From contig CAYSWK010000008.1 of the NCBI GenBank assembly GCA_964434735.1, positions 1 to 43,738 of the forward strand: a stretch of 43,738 nucleotides of DNA, in the 5' to 3' direction. Below the pieces are notes generated by a model. That model saw only the letters and a list, made by a program, of their open reading frames with translations. It made no database searches and had not been told where the DNA came from. Shown piece by piece: positions 16,202 through 25,194 of the stretch. The position numbers were made by a program, and so were the translations under genes. The first letter of the stretch is position 1. Each line of letters opens with the position of its first letter. This DNA comes from CAYSWK01 sp964434735 (GTDB lineage Archaea; Micrarchaeota; Micrarchaeia; Anstonellales; Bilamarchaeaceae).

Positions 16202-16561
16202 ATGATTAGAAAAATTGAACTTGACTACGAGAAAAAACAGATTGTAGTACACACGACTAGGTTCCTAGAAAAGGCTGAGGAAAAAAATCATATCGTCTTT
16301 GAAAACGTATACCTTCATTTTTTTGAAGATTTTGCAAATGACAACGTCCTTTCGGATATTGAAGACGTAGGATTGCCTGCTTTGAAGAAAAATTTCCGCA
16401 AAGTATTTGAAAGATATGTGCACTACGCACCCGACGGGATCAGGATAAAACAAATGGATGAAGCCATAACAAAAAAAGGATTGAAATGCTACGAGATAAC
16501 TCCCTGTGCCGGCCTTGGCGGGTTTGTGGTGGCGCAATCGATTTCCATCAACAGGGAGTAG
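16202..16561 (+). CDS. 119-aa protein of unknown function, co-transcribed with TrmB regulator
   Basis: Starts MIRKIELDYEKKQIVVHTT. The ATG at 16202 is chosen because AGGAG (16192-16196) sits five bases upstream; earlier in-frame GTG (16160) and ATG (16169) codons overlap or touch the inverted repeat. The product is small, soluble and mixed alpha/beta, with two cysteines near the end (CYEITPCAGLGGF) and many aromatic and charged residues (FENVYLHFFEDFAND). I know no family for it. It lies two bases before the TrmB gene, so it is probably regulated by and functionally tied to it. Confidence 0.65.
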   Translation: MIRKIELDYEKKQIVVHTTRFLEKAEEKNHIVFENVYLHFFEDFANDNVLSDIEDVGLPALKKNFRKVFERYVHYAPDGIRIKQMDEAITKKGLKCYEITPCAGLGGFVVAQSISINRE

Positions 16562-16563
16562 AA

Positions 16564-17325
16564 ATGGATACCAAAATACTTAAGGAACTTGGACTTTCTG
16601 CAAACGAAGTCCGTGTGTACCTTGCCCTTCTTTCTTTAGGTAAAACAACTACGGGGCCCCTGGTAAAAAAATCCGGAATCCCCTCCTCAAAGATATACTC
16701 AACGCTCGATTCGCTCGTATCAAAAGGGATTGTGGGATACGTGCTTGAAGGCAAAATGAAGTATTTTTCAGCCAACCGGCCCGAAACGCTTGAGCACCTG
16801 CTTGACCTCAAGGAAAAGGAACTGGGAACGATTAAAGACGAACTGACCAAGATGCTTCCTTCCCTTAACGCTGAATTTGCACAAGAAAGAGCAGATTATT
16901 CAGTAGAGGTGTTTGAAGGGTTACGTGGAATTAAATCCGTGTATGACCTTGCACTTTCAAATGCAAAAGAAGGAGACGTCATGTACACGCTTGGGTACCC
17001 GCAATTGGCAAGTGAACTTCTCAATGCCTACTTCAAAGAGTACCATAAAAAAATTGCAAAGAAAAAACTTGACATACGAATTATTTATGATTATGACACA
17101 TGGTTTGCAAAAGAACGCGAATCGCGCCCGCATGCACAACAACGAATTTTACCAAAAGGAATCCATACGCCGGGATTTATGCATATTACCAAAGAGCATG
17201 TGGCAATTATGGTAGTGACTGAAAAACAAAAAACAGCCATTTTAATCAAGAACCGGGAAGTTGCACAAAGCTACAAGCAGTATTTTGAGCTGATATGGAA
17301 TGTTTCGGGAAAAATAGAAAAATAA
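16564..17325 (+). CDS. TrmB-family transcriptional regulator
   Basis: 253-aa regulator. The N-terminal winged helix (1-70) reads LGLSANEVRVYLALLSLGKT, TTGPLVKKSGIPSSKIYSTL, DSLVSKGIVGYVLEG, the classic TrmB pattern. A coiled-coil dimerisation segment follows at about 75-105, then the TrmB effector domain from about 115 (YSVEVFEGLRGIKSVYD). Family members sense sugars or other metabolites and may repress or activate. It is the second gene of the rightward unit, with GGGAG overlapping the end of the upstream gene. Autoregulation through the 16140-16161 repeat is likely but not shown. Confidence 0.88.
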   Translation: MDTKILKELGLSANEVRVYLALLSLGKTTTGPLVKKSGIPSSKIYSTLDSLVSKGIVGYVLEGKMKYFSANRPETLEHLLDLKEKELGTIKDELTKMLPSLNAEFAQERADYSVEVFEGLRGIKSVYDLALSNAKEGDVMYTLGYPQLASELLNAYFKEYHKKIAKKKLDIRIIYDYDTWFAKERESRPHAQQRILPKGIHTPGFMHITKEHVAIMVVTEKQKTAILIKNREVAQSYKQYFELIWNVSGKIEK

Positions 17326-17367
17326 GAAAAAATTAAATTTTTGATGAAACTTTTAGAAAAGTTTCTT

Positions 17368-19023
17368 TTACATATCCATGTCAGGCATTCCGCCGGGGCC
17401 GCCCATTCCGGGGCCACCGGGGCCTGGACCTTTTCCGCGTGATGAAATGATATCATCAATTCGCAAGATAAGCCGTGCCGTTTCGGTTGCCGAGGAAATT
17501 GCCTGTCGTTTGACCTTTGCAGGTTCAAGGATACCGGTCAATTTAAGGTCGTTGATTTTTCCGCCAAAGACATCGACACCGAAGTGCTTTCCTTCATCCT
17601 TCTTGTGCTTGTTTCTTAAGCCAACCAACGTGTCGATCGGGTCCATACCTGCATTCTCTGCCAAAGTCCTTGGAATTGATTCAAGTGCTTCTGCAAATGC
17701 CTGAATTGCCAATTGCTCACGGCCGCCAATTTCAACTGCGTAATCATTAAGCACTTTTGACATTTCCATCTCGATACTTCCACCGCCGATAACGTACATT
17801 CCTTCCTCAAGTGCTGAAGAAACTGCACCGCGGCAGTCAACTACTGCGCGCTCGACTTCAGAAACAACATGGTCGGTTCCGCCCCTAACTAAAAGTGTGA
17901 CACTCTTTGGATCCTTGCACTTTTCAACAAAGACCATAGATTCGCCTGCGACTTTTCGTTCCTCAACAGACCCTGCATGACCAAGGTCTGAAGCAGAAAG
18001 ATCTTCAAGGGTTGATACGACCTTGCCACCGGTTGCCCGTGCAAGCTTGTCCATATCGGATTTCTTGACTCTTCGAACAGCCACGATTCCCTTCTTTGAA
18101 AGGTAGTGCTGTGCCAAATCATCAATTCCCTTTTGACAGAAGACAACTGTTGCACCGCTGTGTGCGATTTTTTCAGTCATATCCTTAAGCATCTTTTCTT
18201 CCTGCTTGAGGAAACTGTCCATTTGGTCTGGAGAAGTGATCTCGATTTTCGCATCCATCTCTGTTTTCTCAATCTCAAGTGCCGCATCAACCAATGCAAT
18301 TTTTGCATTCTGGACTGACTTTGGCATTCCGGGGTGAACGACTTCCTTATCAACTAAAACACCTTGAATTAATTCGGTGTCCATGATGTCGCCACCTGAT
18401 TTCTTTTCAACCTTGATAAGCTCAGTATCAACCGTAGTTTTTCCTGCCTTTGTTTCTGAAACTTGCTTGACTGCATTCACAACAAGGGTTGCAATCTTTT
18501 TCTTTTCCTCTTCTGAGCCGATTCCTTTTGAGCCCATTGAGACCACACCAACACGAACCAACGTATCAGTGTCGTTTGCTGAAACTTTTTCTGAAACTTT
18601 CGTAAGGATCTGTTCTGCCTTTCTTCCTGCCAACTCATATCCTTTGATAATAGTGGTAGGGTGAATGTTCTGGTCCAAAAGGTCGCCTGCTTTCTTGAGC
18701 AAGTGACCTGCAATAACAACGCTCGTTGTTGTGCCGTCGCCGACTTCCTTATCTTGCGTCTTTGCAATTTCAACCATAAGTTTTGCTGCTGGGTGGTCAA
18801 CGTTCATCTCTTCTAAAATCGTTGCACCGTCGTTTGTAATGACAATGTCTCCAAGGTCGCTCACCAACATCTTGTCCATTCCTTTGGGGCCAAGCGTTGT
18901 TTTTACAAGGTTTGCTACGGCATAGCCGATTGCGATATTGATTCTCATTGCATCTCGACCCAAAACACGCTGTGCGCCTTCGGGTAATGCATACATCTGG
19001 TCTCCTGATACTTGTCGTGCCAT
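17368..19023 (-). CDS. Thermosome subunit (group II chaperonin)
   Basis: 551-aa group II chaperonin subunit that folds proteins in an ATP-driven double-ring cage in the cytosol. Signature segments are TTLGPKGMDKMLV (43-54), NDGATILEEM (64-73) and GDGTTTSVVIAG (95-106, catalytic Asp96), the apical region with VVFCQKGIDDLAQHYL, and GGSIEMEMSK near residue 400. It ends in a GGPGM-rich flexible tail. A single subunit gene is seen here; other subunits may lie elsewhere. The start at 19023 has AGGTG upstream, and a TTTTATAAT element near 19090 gives a leader of some 40 nt, unlike the many leaderless genes around. Confidence 0.96.
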   Translation of the reverse strand: MARQVSGDQMYALPEGAQRVLGRDAMRINIAIGYAVANLVKTTLGPKGMDKMLVSDLGDIVITNDGATILEEMNVDHPAAKLMVEIAKTQDKEVGDGTTTSVVIAGHLLKKAGDLLDQNIHPTTIIKGYELAGRKAEQILTKVSEKVSANDTDTLVRVGVVSMGSKGIGSEEEKKKIATLVVNAVKQVSETKAGKTTVDTELIKVEKKSGGDIMDTELIQGVLVDKEVVHPGMPKSVQNAKIALVDAALEIEKTEMDAKIEITSPDQMDSFLKQEEKMLKDMTEKIAHSGATVVFCQKGIDDLAQHYLSKKGIVAVRRVKKSDMDKLARATGGKVVSTLEDLSASDLGHAGSVEERKVAGESMVFVEKCKDPKSVTLLVRGGTDHVVSEVERAVVDCRGAVSSALEEGMYVIGGGSIEMEMSKVLNDYAVEIGGREQLAIQAFAEALESIPRTLAENAGMDPIDTLVGLRNKHKKDEGKHFGVDVFGGKINDLKLTGILEPAKVKRQAISSATETARLILRIDDIISSRGKGPGPGGPGMGGPGGMPDMDM

Positions 19024-19195
19024 AAATTCACCTAATTATGTGTTAATTCTATCACAAATAGTAGAACTTAGTATGGTCAAAAATTATTATAAAACCTGCG
19101 GTTTGGGAGGTTAAGAAGAAAAACACTCCTAAAATCAATACCGAGTTGTCGCAGTAGCTTTAAAAAAGTGACTTAATATAAGAAAATTGATACCT

Positions 19196-19654
19196 ATGAC
19201 TTCTCACGCTCAAAAAAAATCTCCTTCGGGCCCGATGCGCATAGTTGCGGCAGTTACAACTTTCTTTAAAGGAAGGGAACTAGAACCAGAGGCGCTGCAA
19301 CCAGCTGTTGACTCTCGCACCCTTTGTTTTAGAAAACAAGAATGGATAGTAGTTCAACCCGCCTGCGGCACAATACCTGCATCGATTGGAAAAACATTCG
19401 TAGGTAAAAATGTCGAATTTACCGTAGGAACGGGCTTCAAAACTCAAGAAAGCAATGAAAAAATACCATACGACCACAGATATGGTCTTCGGCTCTTAGA
19501 ACGACCTGCAACACCTGAGGAAATTGCACGTCTTCGTAATGCAATAGTGCAAGAAGGTAACTCAAATCCTCAAATACGCGCATTTGTTGCAGAACACTGG
19601 CGGGCAATGAAGTTCCCTCAAAACCCCTTTAAAGTAGAAGAAGGCACCGCATAA
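19196..19654 (+). CDS. 152-aa protein of unknown function
   Basis: Begins MTSHAQKKSPSGPMRIVAAV at an ATG with CTTAATATAAG about 15-25 nt upstream; a TTG at 19187 is in frame but has no support. The sequence is soluble and mixed, with a beta-rich middle (EWIVVQPACGTIPASIG, KNVEFTVGTGF) and a helical C-terminus (EEIARLRNAIVQEG). There is no recognisable motif. It is followed after 46 nt by the Lhr-type helicase on the same strand, but no coupling is evident. Confidence 0.6.
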   Translation: MTSHAQKKSPSGPMRIVAAVTTFFKGRELEPEALQPAVDSRTLCFRKQEWIVVQPACGTIPASIGKTFVGKNVEFTVGTGFKTQESNEKIPYDHRYGLRLLERPATPEEIARLRNAIVQEGNSNPQIRAFVAEHWRAMKFPQNPFKVEEGTA

Positions 19655-19700
19655 GTTATCATATCTGCTTAAACCCCTTTTCACCTCATTTCTCATTATC

Positions 19701-22277
19701 ATGGCATCAGTTCTTGAATTAGTCAAGGAGCGTTTTGGAACGCTTACCGACATCCAGGCCTTAGCCATACCTAGGATTCTCAACAACGAGCACACGCTCA
19801 TTTTTGCACCAACTGGCTCGGGGAAAACGGAAAGCGCACTTCTTCCCGTGCTTGAACGGATTGACAGGAAAAAAGGCGGAATACAGGCACTCTATATTAC
19901 CCCTTTACGCGCACTCAACCGAGACTTGCTTGGGAGGTTTGAATGGTGGTGCGACAAACTTGAAATCAGCCACGCAGTGCGACACGGAGATTCGACCCAA
20001 AACGAGCGGGCAAAACTGCGGGACAAGCCGCCGCATATTCTTCTTATTACGGGTGAAACACTTCAAGCAATGTTCCTTGGCTCAAAACTCAAAGAGCACT
20101 TAGGAAACGTACAGTACGTCATCATTGACGAGATTCATGATATAATAGACACCAAACGCGGAACCCAACTTTCATTGGGGCTTGAACGGCTTGAAAAACA
20201 TATTATTACACGGGGAGGAAAACCGTTCCAACGAATTGGGATTTCTGCAACCATTGCAAATGAAAAAGAGGCTGAAAAATTCCTCTGCGGTGAACGGCCG
20301 TGCGCAGTTGCACGCGCACCAAAAATAAGAACACCCCAAATATCCGTTGAATTCATCAAAGACCATGCAAAACGGCTTGAACGGTTGGCCGAACTGTCAA
20401 AACTGCACAAAACACTCATTTTCGTAAATACGCGAAGTACGGGAGAAGAACTGGCGGCAAGCTTACGGGCACTAGGGGCGCCAATCGATATCCATCACGG
20501 TTCACTTTCAAAGGAAGTTCGTTTAGATGCCGAAACCCGCTTCAAGAATGGAGAGCTCAAATCGCTCATTTCAACCTCATCGCTTGAACTAGGAATTGAT
20601 ATTGGGGAAATAGATTTAGTCGTCCAGTTTGGTTCGCCGCACCAGTGTTTTCGGCTTTTGCAACGCATTGGACGAAGCGGCCACCATTACACCAAAACGC
20701 CAAGAGGAATAGTGCTTACAACGGATGTTGACGACAATCTGGAGGCGGAAGCAATTGTCCATCGCGCACAAAACGGCTGGATAGAGTCAAAGTCACGGCT
20801 TGCAGGGTCACGTGACGTTATCGCGCACCAAATCATAGGATATTGCATGGACAAAGGTGGAACGGTTGACCTGCAAGAAATCCATGAAGTATTTTCAAAA
20901 TCGGGGATGTACGGGATTTCGTTTGAGGAGCTCGTACGTATCGCACTTCAATTGCATTCAGAAGATTTAGTCAGGTACACTGAACTAAAAGAGGGTCTTG
21001 CAACAAAAAATCTTATCTCCCGCACGCTTCGCTCGCGCGAATATTACTACCAGCACCTTTCAACCATCCCGCGGGAAAAGAAATACCTCTTACGCGAAAT
21101 CGCAACCAACAAGATAATCGCAAGCCTTGATGAACGGTTTGTGATGACACTTGAGGAAGGAACTGCGTTCCTTGCAAAGGGAACCCCCTGGCAAGTGATT
21201 GATATTGATGAGGAGGAAGTGAAAGTGCAGGTTTCATTCTCAAACCAAATTGCAATCCCTGAATGGACGGGTGAGGATATCCCGGTCGCGTATGAAGTTG
21301 CGCATGACGTTGGAATACTTCGCGGCTCATTTCGTGAAGTGAAACCGCGCGCTGATGACAAAACAATGGTTGTTGAAATTGTTGAGGATATTCTTGTCAT
21401 TCATTTATGCGCCGGAACAAAAGTAAACGAGGCACTTGGAAGGGCGTTTGCATACCGGATTTCAAAGCTCATGGGAGAAACGGTGCGCTCGGTTGCCGAC
21501 CCATACAGGATTATGATAAAACTTCCCTATTCGCTTTCAAAGGAAAACATAGAAAAGGCGCTGCTTCAAACGCACCTGCCAAACGACTTGTTTGAATCAC
21601 TACGAAACTCATACGTAGTGAAAATGTATTTCACCCATGTGGGAAGACTTTTTGGACTACTCTCCATTGAGGCAGTTGTAACCAACCGGCTTGTTGAAAT
21701 GCTCCGTTCATCAATCGTGTATGAGGAAACTATACGAACGCTTACGAACCGCTTCTTCGATATTGAACGGGCGATAAAACTATTTGAAAATCTTAAAGCG
21801 GAAAAAAGAATCATTTTTGACGTTCGTGAAAAACTTTCATTGTTTGGGGCACTCGGGATAGAACGGGTTGGCGGAAAAGATACGGTGGGCTCGTTTGAAC
21901 CTCGAACGCAGCTCATCAGCGCATTCAAGGAACGCATACTCAATACGTTAATGGAATTAACGTGCGTTTCCTGCTCTTCAAAACAATTTTTGCATTTAAT
22001 TTCTGCACCGGAAAAAATAACCTGCGTTCGGTGTGGCCAGCAGTCGGTTGCACCTATCAAAAAGCACCATTCCAAAGCCGATGGCGAGGAAATGGCCGCA
22101 TTGGTACGAAACCACGGCAAACGAGCGTTGATTGCACTTGCAACCTACGGCCTGGGGCCACGCAACGCAAAAACAGTGCTTGACAAACTATCTCGAAACG
22201 AGGAGGAATTCTACTGGGCCCTTATTGAAACCCAAAAGAATTTCGTGAAAAACAGGAAATATTGGTCAATCAATTAG
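19701..22277 (+). CDS. Lhr-type superfamily 2 DNA helicase
   Basis: 858-aa Lhr-family helicase, an ATP-dependent 3'-5' translocase involved in archaeal DNA repair and recombination. Motif I TGSGKT is at 38-43, motif Ia ITPLRALNRDL at about 66-76, the DExH box DEIH at 143-146, motif III ISATIAN near 181-187, FVNTRSTGEE at 241-250 and motif VI QRIGRSGH at 321-328. The C-terminal region contains the Lhr winged-helix and beta-barrel core, then a zinc ribbon at about 754-779 (CVSC...CVRC) and a helix-hairpin-like end (YGLGPRNAKTVLDKL). Length is within the archaeal Lhr range. The stop interlocks by four bases with the convergent SemiSWEET gene. Confidence 0.93.
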   Translation: MASVLELVKERFGTLTDIQALAIPRILNNEHTLIFAPTGSGKTESALLPVLERIDRKKGGIQALYITPLRALNRDLLGRFEWWCDKLEISHAVRHGDSTQNERAKLRDKPPHILLITGETLQAMFLGSKLKEHLGNVQYVIIDEIHDIIDTKRGTQLSLGLERLEKHIITRGGKPFQRIGISATIANEKEAEKFLCGERPCAVARAPKIRTPQISVEFIKDHAKRLERLAELSKLHKTLIFVNTRSTGEELAASLRALGAPIDIHHGSLSKEVRLDAETRFKNGELKSLISTSSLELGIDIGEIDLVVQFGSPHQCFRLLQRIGRSGHHYTKTPRGIVLTTDVDDNLEAEAIVHRAQNGWIESKSRLAGSRDVIAHQIIGYCMDKGGTVDLQEIHEVFSKSGMYGISFEELVRIALQLHSEDLVRYTELKEGLATKNLISRTLRSREYYYQHLSTIPREKKYLLREIATNKIIASLDERFVMTLEEGTAFLAKGTPWQVIDIDEEEVKVQVSFSNQIAIPEWTGEDIPVAYEVAHDVGILRGSFREVKPRADDKTMVVEIVEDILVIHLCAGTKVNEALGRAFAYRISKLMGETVRSVADPYRIMIKLPYSLSKENIEKALLQTHLPNDLFESLRNSYVVKMYFTHVGRLFGLLSIEAVVTNRLVEMLRSSIVYEETIRTLTNRFFDIERAIKLFENLKAEKRIIFDVREKLSLFGALGIERVGGKDTVGSFEPRTQLISAFKERILNTLMELTCVSCSSKQFLHLISAPEKITCVRCGQQSVAPIKKHHSKADGEEMAALVRNHGKRALIALATYGLGPRNAKTVLDKLSRNEEEFYWALIETQKNFVKNRKYWSIN

Positions 22278-22528
22278 CCGTGTTTTATTTTCAAGACCAA
22301 AATGCCAAAGGAAAGAAGGAACGTGATTGCGTTCGCAGCAATAAGTGCCCCGTCATTAATCAAAACTCCATAAATGAGCCAAAGGATTACGCCAAAAGTT
22401 AACGTAAGAAGCATTGCTAAAGAAATGTCCTTTGTTGATTTCGTATTATACGCCCGAAGAAACTGCGGAGCATACGCAACAGTAGTCAAGAATCCAGCTA
22501 CATATCCAAGAATTGAAACAAAATCCAT
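22274..22528 (-). CDS. SemiSWEET/PQ-loop family transporter
   Basis: 84-aa membrane protein with three transmembrane helices and the PQ motif in TTVAYAPQFLRAYNTKST (residues about 15-32), followed by DISLAM and LWLIYGVLINDGAL. This is the layout of SemiSWEET proteins, which dimerise to form a sugar pore. Sugar specificity cannot be told. Its length is typical. The stop codon overlaps that of the Lhr-type gene (TTAG), so the two genes converge with no spacer. Confidence 0.88.
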   Translation of the reverse strand: MDFVSILGYVAGFLTTVAYAPQFLRAYNTKSTKDISLAMLLTLTFGVILWLIYGVLINDGALIAANAITFLLSFGILVLKIKHG

Positions 22529-22613
22529 GCATGAGACGTAAACAGAAGATTATTAAACGAAAACGTTCCTTAGTATCTTGTTTTTGTACAATTACTAACA
22601 ATTAGGTGAATAC

Positions 22614-23165
22614 ATGCAAGCTCTTCATAATTCAATCAGCCAGGCGACTTCACGCAGGATTACTCTCCCATTACCACCCCTCGCACTAAAAGAACCTGAA
22701 ATTGAAATACGAATAACCTATCCTATAAGCCATCTTCAACGAATAATGCAGGTCGAAATAGATGCACGAATGCGTTGTCTTACACTTGAAAATGGAGGAC
22801 TCCTCACGGTTGAAACGGTTCGAAAAGAAGTAGATATGTTCCTCAGCGCGGATAATCCCCACATGGAGCGAATGGCTGAACTTGCAGTGCCGTTCCTTAG
22901 AAAAATCTGCAGTGCCGGAGGAGTAACTCCAACATCTGACCACTTGTTTGACCTGCTTCAGGCAGTATTGAATCTTGAGGCGCCAAGCATTAGGGTTCAA
23001 AAGTTGCGAACCGCACTTGTCCATGACTGCTGGAGCGCACATATTCCAAACATGGTTGGTACTCCTTCAAAACCACAAGCGCCTGAAACGGCCCAAGCAA
23101 CGGCATTGTTCATCCACATACTAAAAATAGCAGATCATTTTGCAACAGGAGTAGGCCACGCATAA
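22614..23165 (+). CDS. 183-aa protein of unknown function
   Basis: Soluble, mostly helical protein beginning MQALHNSISQATSRRITLPL. The N-terminal 50 residues contain a proline-rich patch and one strand (EIEIRITYPIS); the rest is helical with FLRKICSAGG and LVHDCWSAHIP. Histidines near the C-terminus (FIHILKIADHFATGVGHA) are notable but no metal motif is clear. An AGGTG precedes the ATG. Its stop is two bases from that of the convergent SLT-like gene. No family recognised. Confidence 0.6.
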   Translation: MQALHNSISQATSRRITLPLPPLALKEPEIEIRITYPISHLQRIMQVEIDARMRCLTLENGGLLTVETVRKEVDMFLSADNPHMERMAELAVPFLRKICSAGGVTPTSDHLFDLLQAVLNLEAPSIRVQKLRTALVHDCWSAHIPNMVGTPSKPQAPETAQATALFIHILKIADHFATGVGHA

Positions 23166-23167
23166 AC

Positions 23168-23785
23168 CTATCCTCGTTTTTTTGGAACTAATTGAAGGGC
23201 GCCAAGGTATTGCAAATCCAACTCAACATGTTCTGCTGCCATTATTTTTACCAAACTGATTTCTTTTGGATTTTCCTTTGGCCAACTTCCTACATTCGTA
23301 AGGTATGCTATGTGCCAAAGCGGCCGCTCAAACCAGGGTGCATTTCCTTTTTCCTTCTCTTTTAACTCCATCAAGGCAAACCAGGTACGGACGTTTCCCT
23401 CAATTTTGAAAAGGTCTAAATCTTTCGTTTGAACCAAAGCCATTGCATCTTTTGAATACTTAGGGAAAAGCTGGAATAGCCCGATGCATCCTAACGAATT
23501 TTTTATATCGGGCTTAAATTGAGATTCTTTTGCCATTAAAAGGTATAAAAAGTATCGAAATTGCGGCGTATACGGATTTTTATCAAGTCCCCGATCATGA
23601 GTAAGAAAATCAAACTCCTTTACCAAAACATCTTCTATCTGTTCTCGAACGGGTTTTGGAACTTTATAATTATCAAGCAATTTGGTAACGCGCATATTCG
23701 CTTCCCGATCTGAAATACTACGTATCGATTCGAGCGTATCTTGCGAATCTGTAAACGCAGTATCCTTTTTCCTTTGAACGTGCAT
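23168..23785 (-). CDS. Lysozyme/SLT-fold-like protein in an archaeon
   Basis: 205-aa protein whose middle matches the lytic transglycosylase core: AKESQFKPDIKN (E87-S88, where the catalytic Glu-Ser sits) followed by LGCIGLFQLFPKY (G99 to Y110), the equivalent of the GxxGLMQLMP segment of SLT domains. The preceding FRYFLYLLM helix and the later WFERPLWHIAYLTNVG fit the fold. Archaea lack murein, and the protein has no signal peptide; it starts with a charged helical region. It could cut bacterial wall or pseudomurein-like polymers, be an adaptor, or be a non-catalytic descendant. It shares a 50-nt divergent promoter region with the phosphohexomutase gene. Confidence 0.6.
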   Translation of the reverse strand: MHVQRKKDTAFTDSQDTLESIRSISDREANMRVTKLLDNYKVPKPVREQIEDVLVKEFDFLTHDRGLDKNPYTPQFRYFLYLLMAKESQFKPDIKNSLGCIGLFQLFPKYSKDAMALVQTKDLDLFKIEGNVRTWFALMELKEKEKGNAPWFERPLWHIAYLTNVGSWPKENPKEISLVKIMAAEHVELDLQYLGALQLVPKKRG

Positions 23786-23806
23786 AAACTCAATTCTGTT
23801 TTGTAG

Positions 23807-23812
23807 TTATAA
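23807..23812. promoter_or_regulatory. Shared TATA-like element, SLT-like gene and phosphohexomutase
   Basis: A palindromic TTATAA centred 24.5 nt from the leftward ATG (23785) and 26.5 nt from the rightward ATG (23836). The 50-nt divergent spacer has room for one promoter only, and the spacing fits leaderless transcription both ways. Confidence 0.45.
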
Positions 23813-23835
23813 ACGTTTTTGGGCATGAATAACAC

Positions 23836-25161
23836 ATGGTTTCCCTCTTTGGAACTTCAGGTATCCGTGGCCTTGCAGGATCATTCATAACAAATGAAAT
23901 GGCCTACCGGGTCGGAAACCTGATTGCGCGCACGGCAAAGAAAAGCGTAGTTGTTGCACGCGACACGAGGCCAAGTGGAAACGGTTTTTTTCAAGAAGTC
24001 GTACGCGGAATTACTGATGCGGGAAAAAACGTAATTAATTTGGAAGCCGCCCCGACGCCTACGCTTGCATTTGCATCAAAACAACTCAACGAACCGGGAA
24101 TTATGATAACGGCAAGCCATAACCCTGAAGAGTATAATGGATTCAAACTCTTCACAAACGGAGCGGAAATTTCAAGGGAGGAAGAAAAGAAATTTGAAAA
24201 GGAATATCTTGAGTACACTCCACTTAAAGAAACAAAAAAAGGAAGTGTTACTTCAGATACTTCATTCCATCAAAAACATATCAACGCCATTTATGCGTGC
24301 GTTGATGTATCGCTTATCCGCTCAAAAAAATTCAAAGTTGTTGTTGATTGCAACGGAGCAGGGAGAACGCTTTCACCAGTACTTCTTGAAAAACTTGAGT
24401 GTACCGTACATACGCTCAATATGCAGGAATCCGGATTCACACGCCCAAGCGAACCCAATGAAAAGAACCTTGCACACATGAAGGAAGCAATGCGCCAACA
24501 TACCGCAGATATCGGGTTTGCCCACGATGGGGATGCGGATAGAGTGGTTGTAACCTATTCAAATGGAACAATCATCCCGCTTGACGTCCAGCTTGCACTC
24601 ATGGCACAATATGAACTGATGCGCTCTTCAAAAAAAACAGTTATTTCAACAGTTGAAAGTTCGCTATTATTACGTGAAACCGTAGAACGAGCAGGTGGAA
24701 AGCTTATCATTACGCGCGTAAGCTCAACTGAGATTTCCCACCGGATCATTCCTGAACATGCTTGTTTTGGCGGCGAACCGTGCGGAGAATACGTGTATGA
24801 AACACCAACGCACTGCCCTGATGGGCCGCATGCAATGGCCGTATTCCTTGAAATACTTGCGCAAAAAGGAAATTTGGAGGAACTAGCACGCGCCTTGCGC
24901 ACCTATCCGATCATACGGGAAAAGTTTCCTTGCGCAAACGAACGAAAATATAATGTAATAACAAAAATAGCGCAGGAAATCTCAATTCCCGGAACAAAAA
25001 CAACCATTGACGGATTGCGTGTTGATGAACCAGACGGTTGGTTTTTGGTGCGCGCATCCGGAACCGAACCGGCAATCAGGCTCACACTTGAGTATAAGGA
25101 TGAACAAAAAGGTAAAGTACGCCATACAGAACTCGTGAAGAACATACAGGAGCATATTTAA
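23836..25161 (+). CDS. Phosphoglucosamine/phosphomannomutase family phosphohexomutase
   Basis: 441-aa alpha-D-phosphohexomutase that interconverts 1- and 6-phosphates of hexoses or glucosamine through a phosphoserine. The phosphoserine is S94 in TASHNPEEYNG, the Mg site is DGDADR (231-236), the sugar-binding loop GEPCGEY (313-319) and the phosphate-binding loop RASGTEPAIR (406-415). The N-terminus FGTSGIRG is standard. Length fits archaeal GlmM/ManB proteins. The exact substrate (glucosamine-6-P, mannose-6-P or glucose-6-P) cannot be separated by sequence reading. No ribosome-binding site is evident, consistent with a leaderless mRNA. Confidence 0.92.
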   Translation: MVSLFGTSGIRGLAGSFITNEMAYRVGNLIARTAKKSVVVARDTRPSGNGFFQEVVRGITDAGKNVINLEAAPTPTLAFASKQLNEPGIMITASHNPEEYNGFKLFTNGAEISREEEKKFEKEYLEYTPLKETKKGSVTSDTSFHQKHINAIYACVDVSLIRSKKFKVVVDCNGAGRTLSPVLLEKLECTVHTLNMQESGFTRPSEPNEKNLAHMKEAMRQHTADIGFAHDGDADRVVVTYSNGTIIPLDVQLALMAQYELMRSSKKTVISTVESSLLLRETVERAGGKLIITRVSSTEISHRIIPEHACFGGEPCGEYVYETPTHCPDGPHAMAVFLEILAQKGNLEELARALRTYPIIREKFPCANERKYNVITKIAQEISIPGTKTTIDGLRVDEPDGWFLVRASGTEPAIRLTLEYKDEQKGKVRHTELVKNIQEHI

Positions 25162-25194
25162 TTATATTTGATCATAAATTATAACAGAATACCT

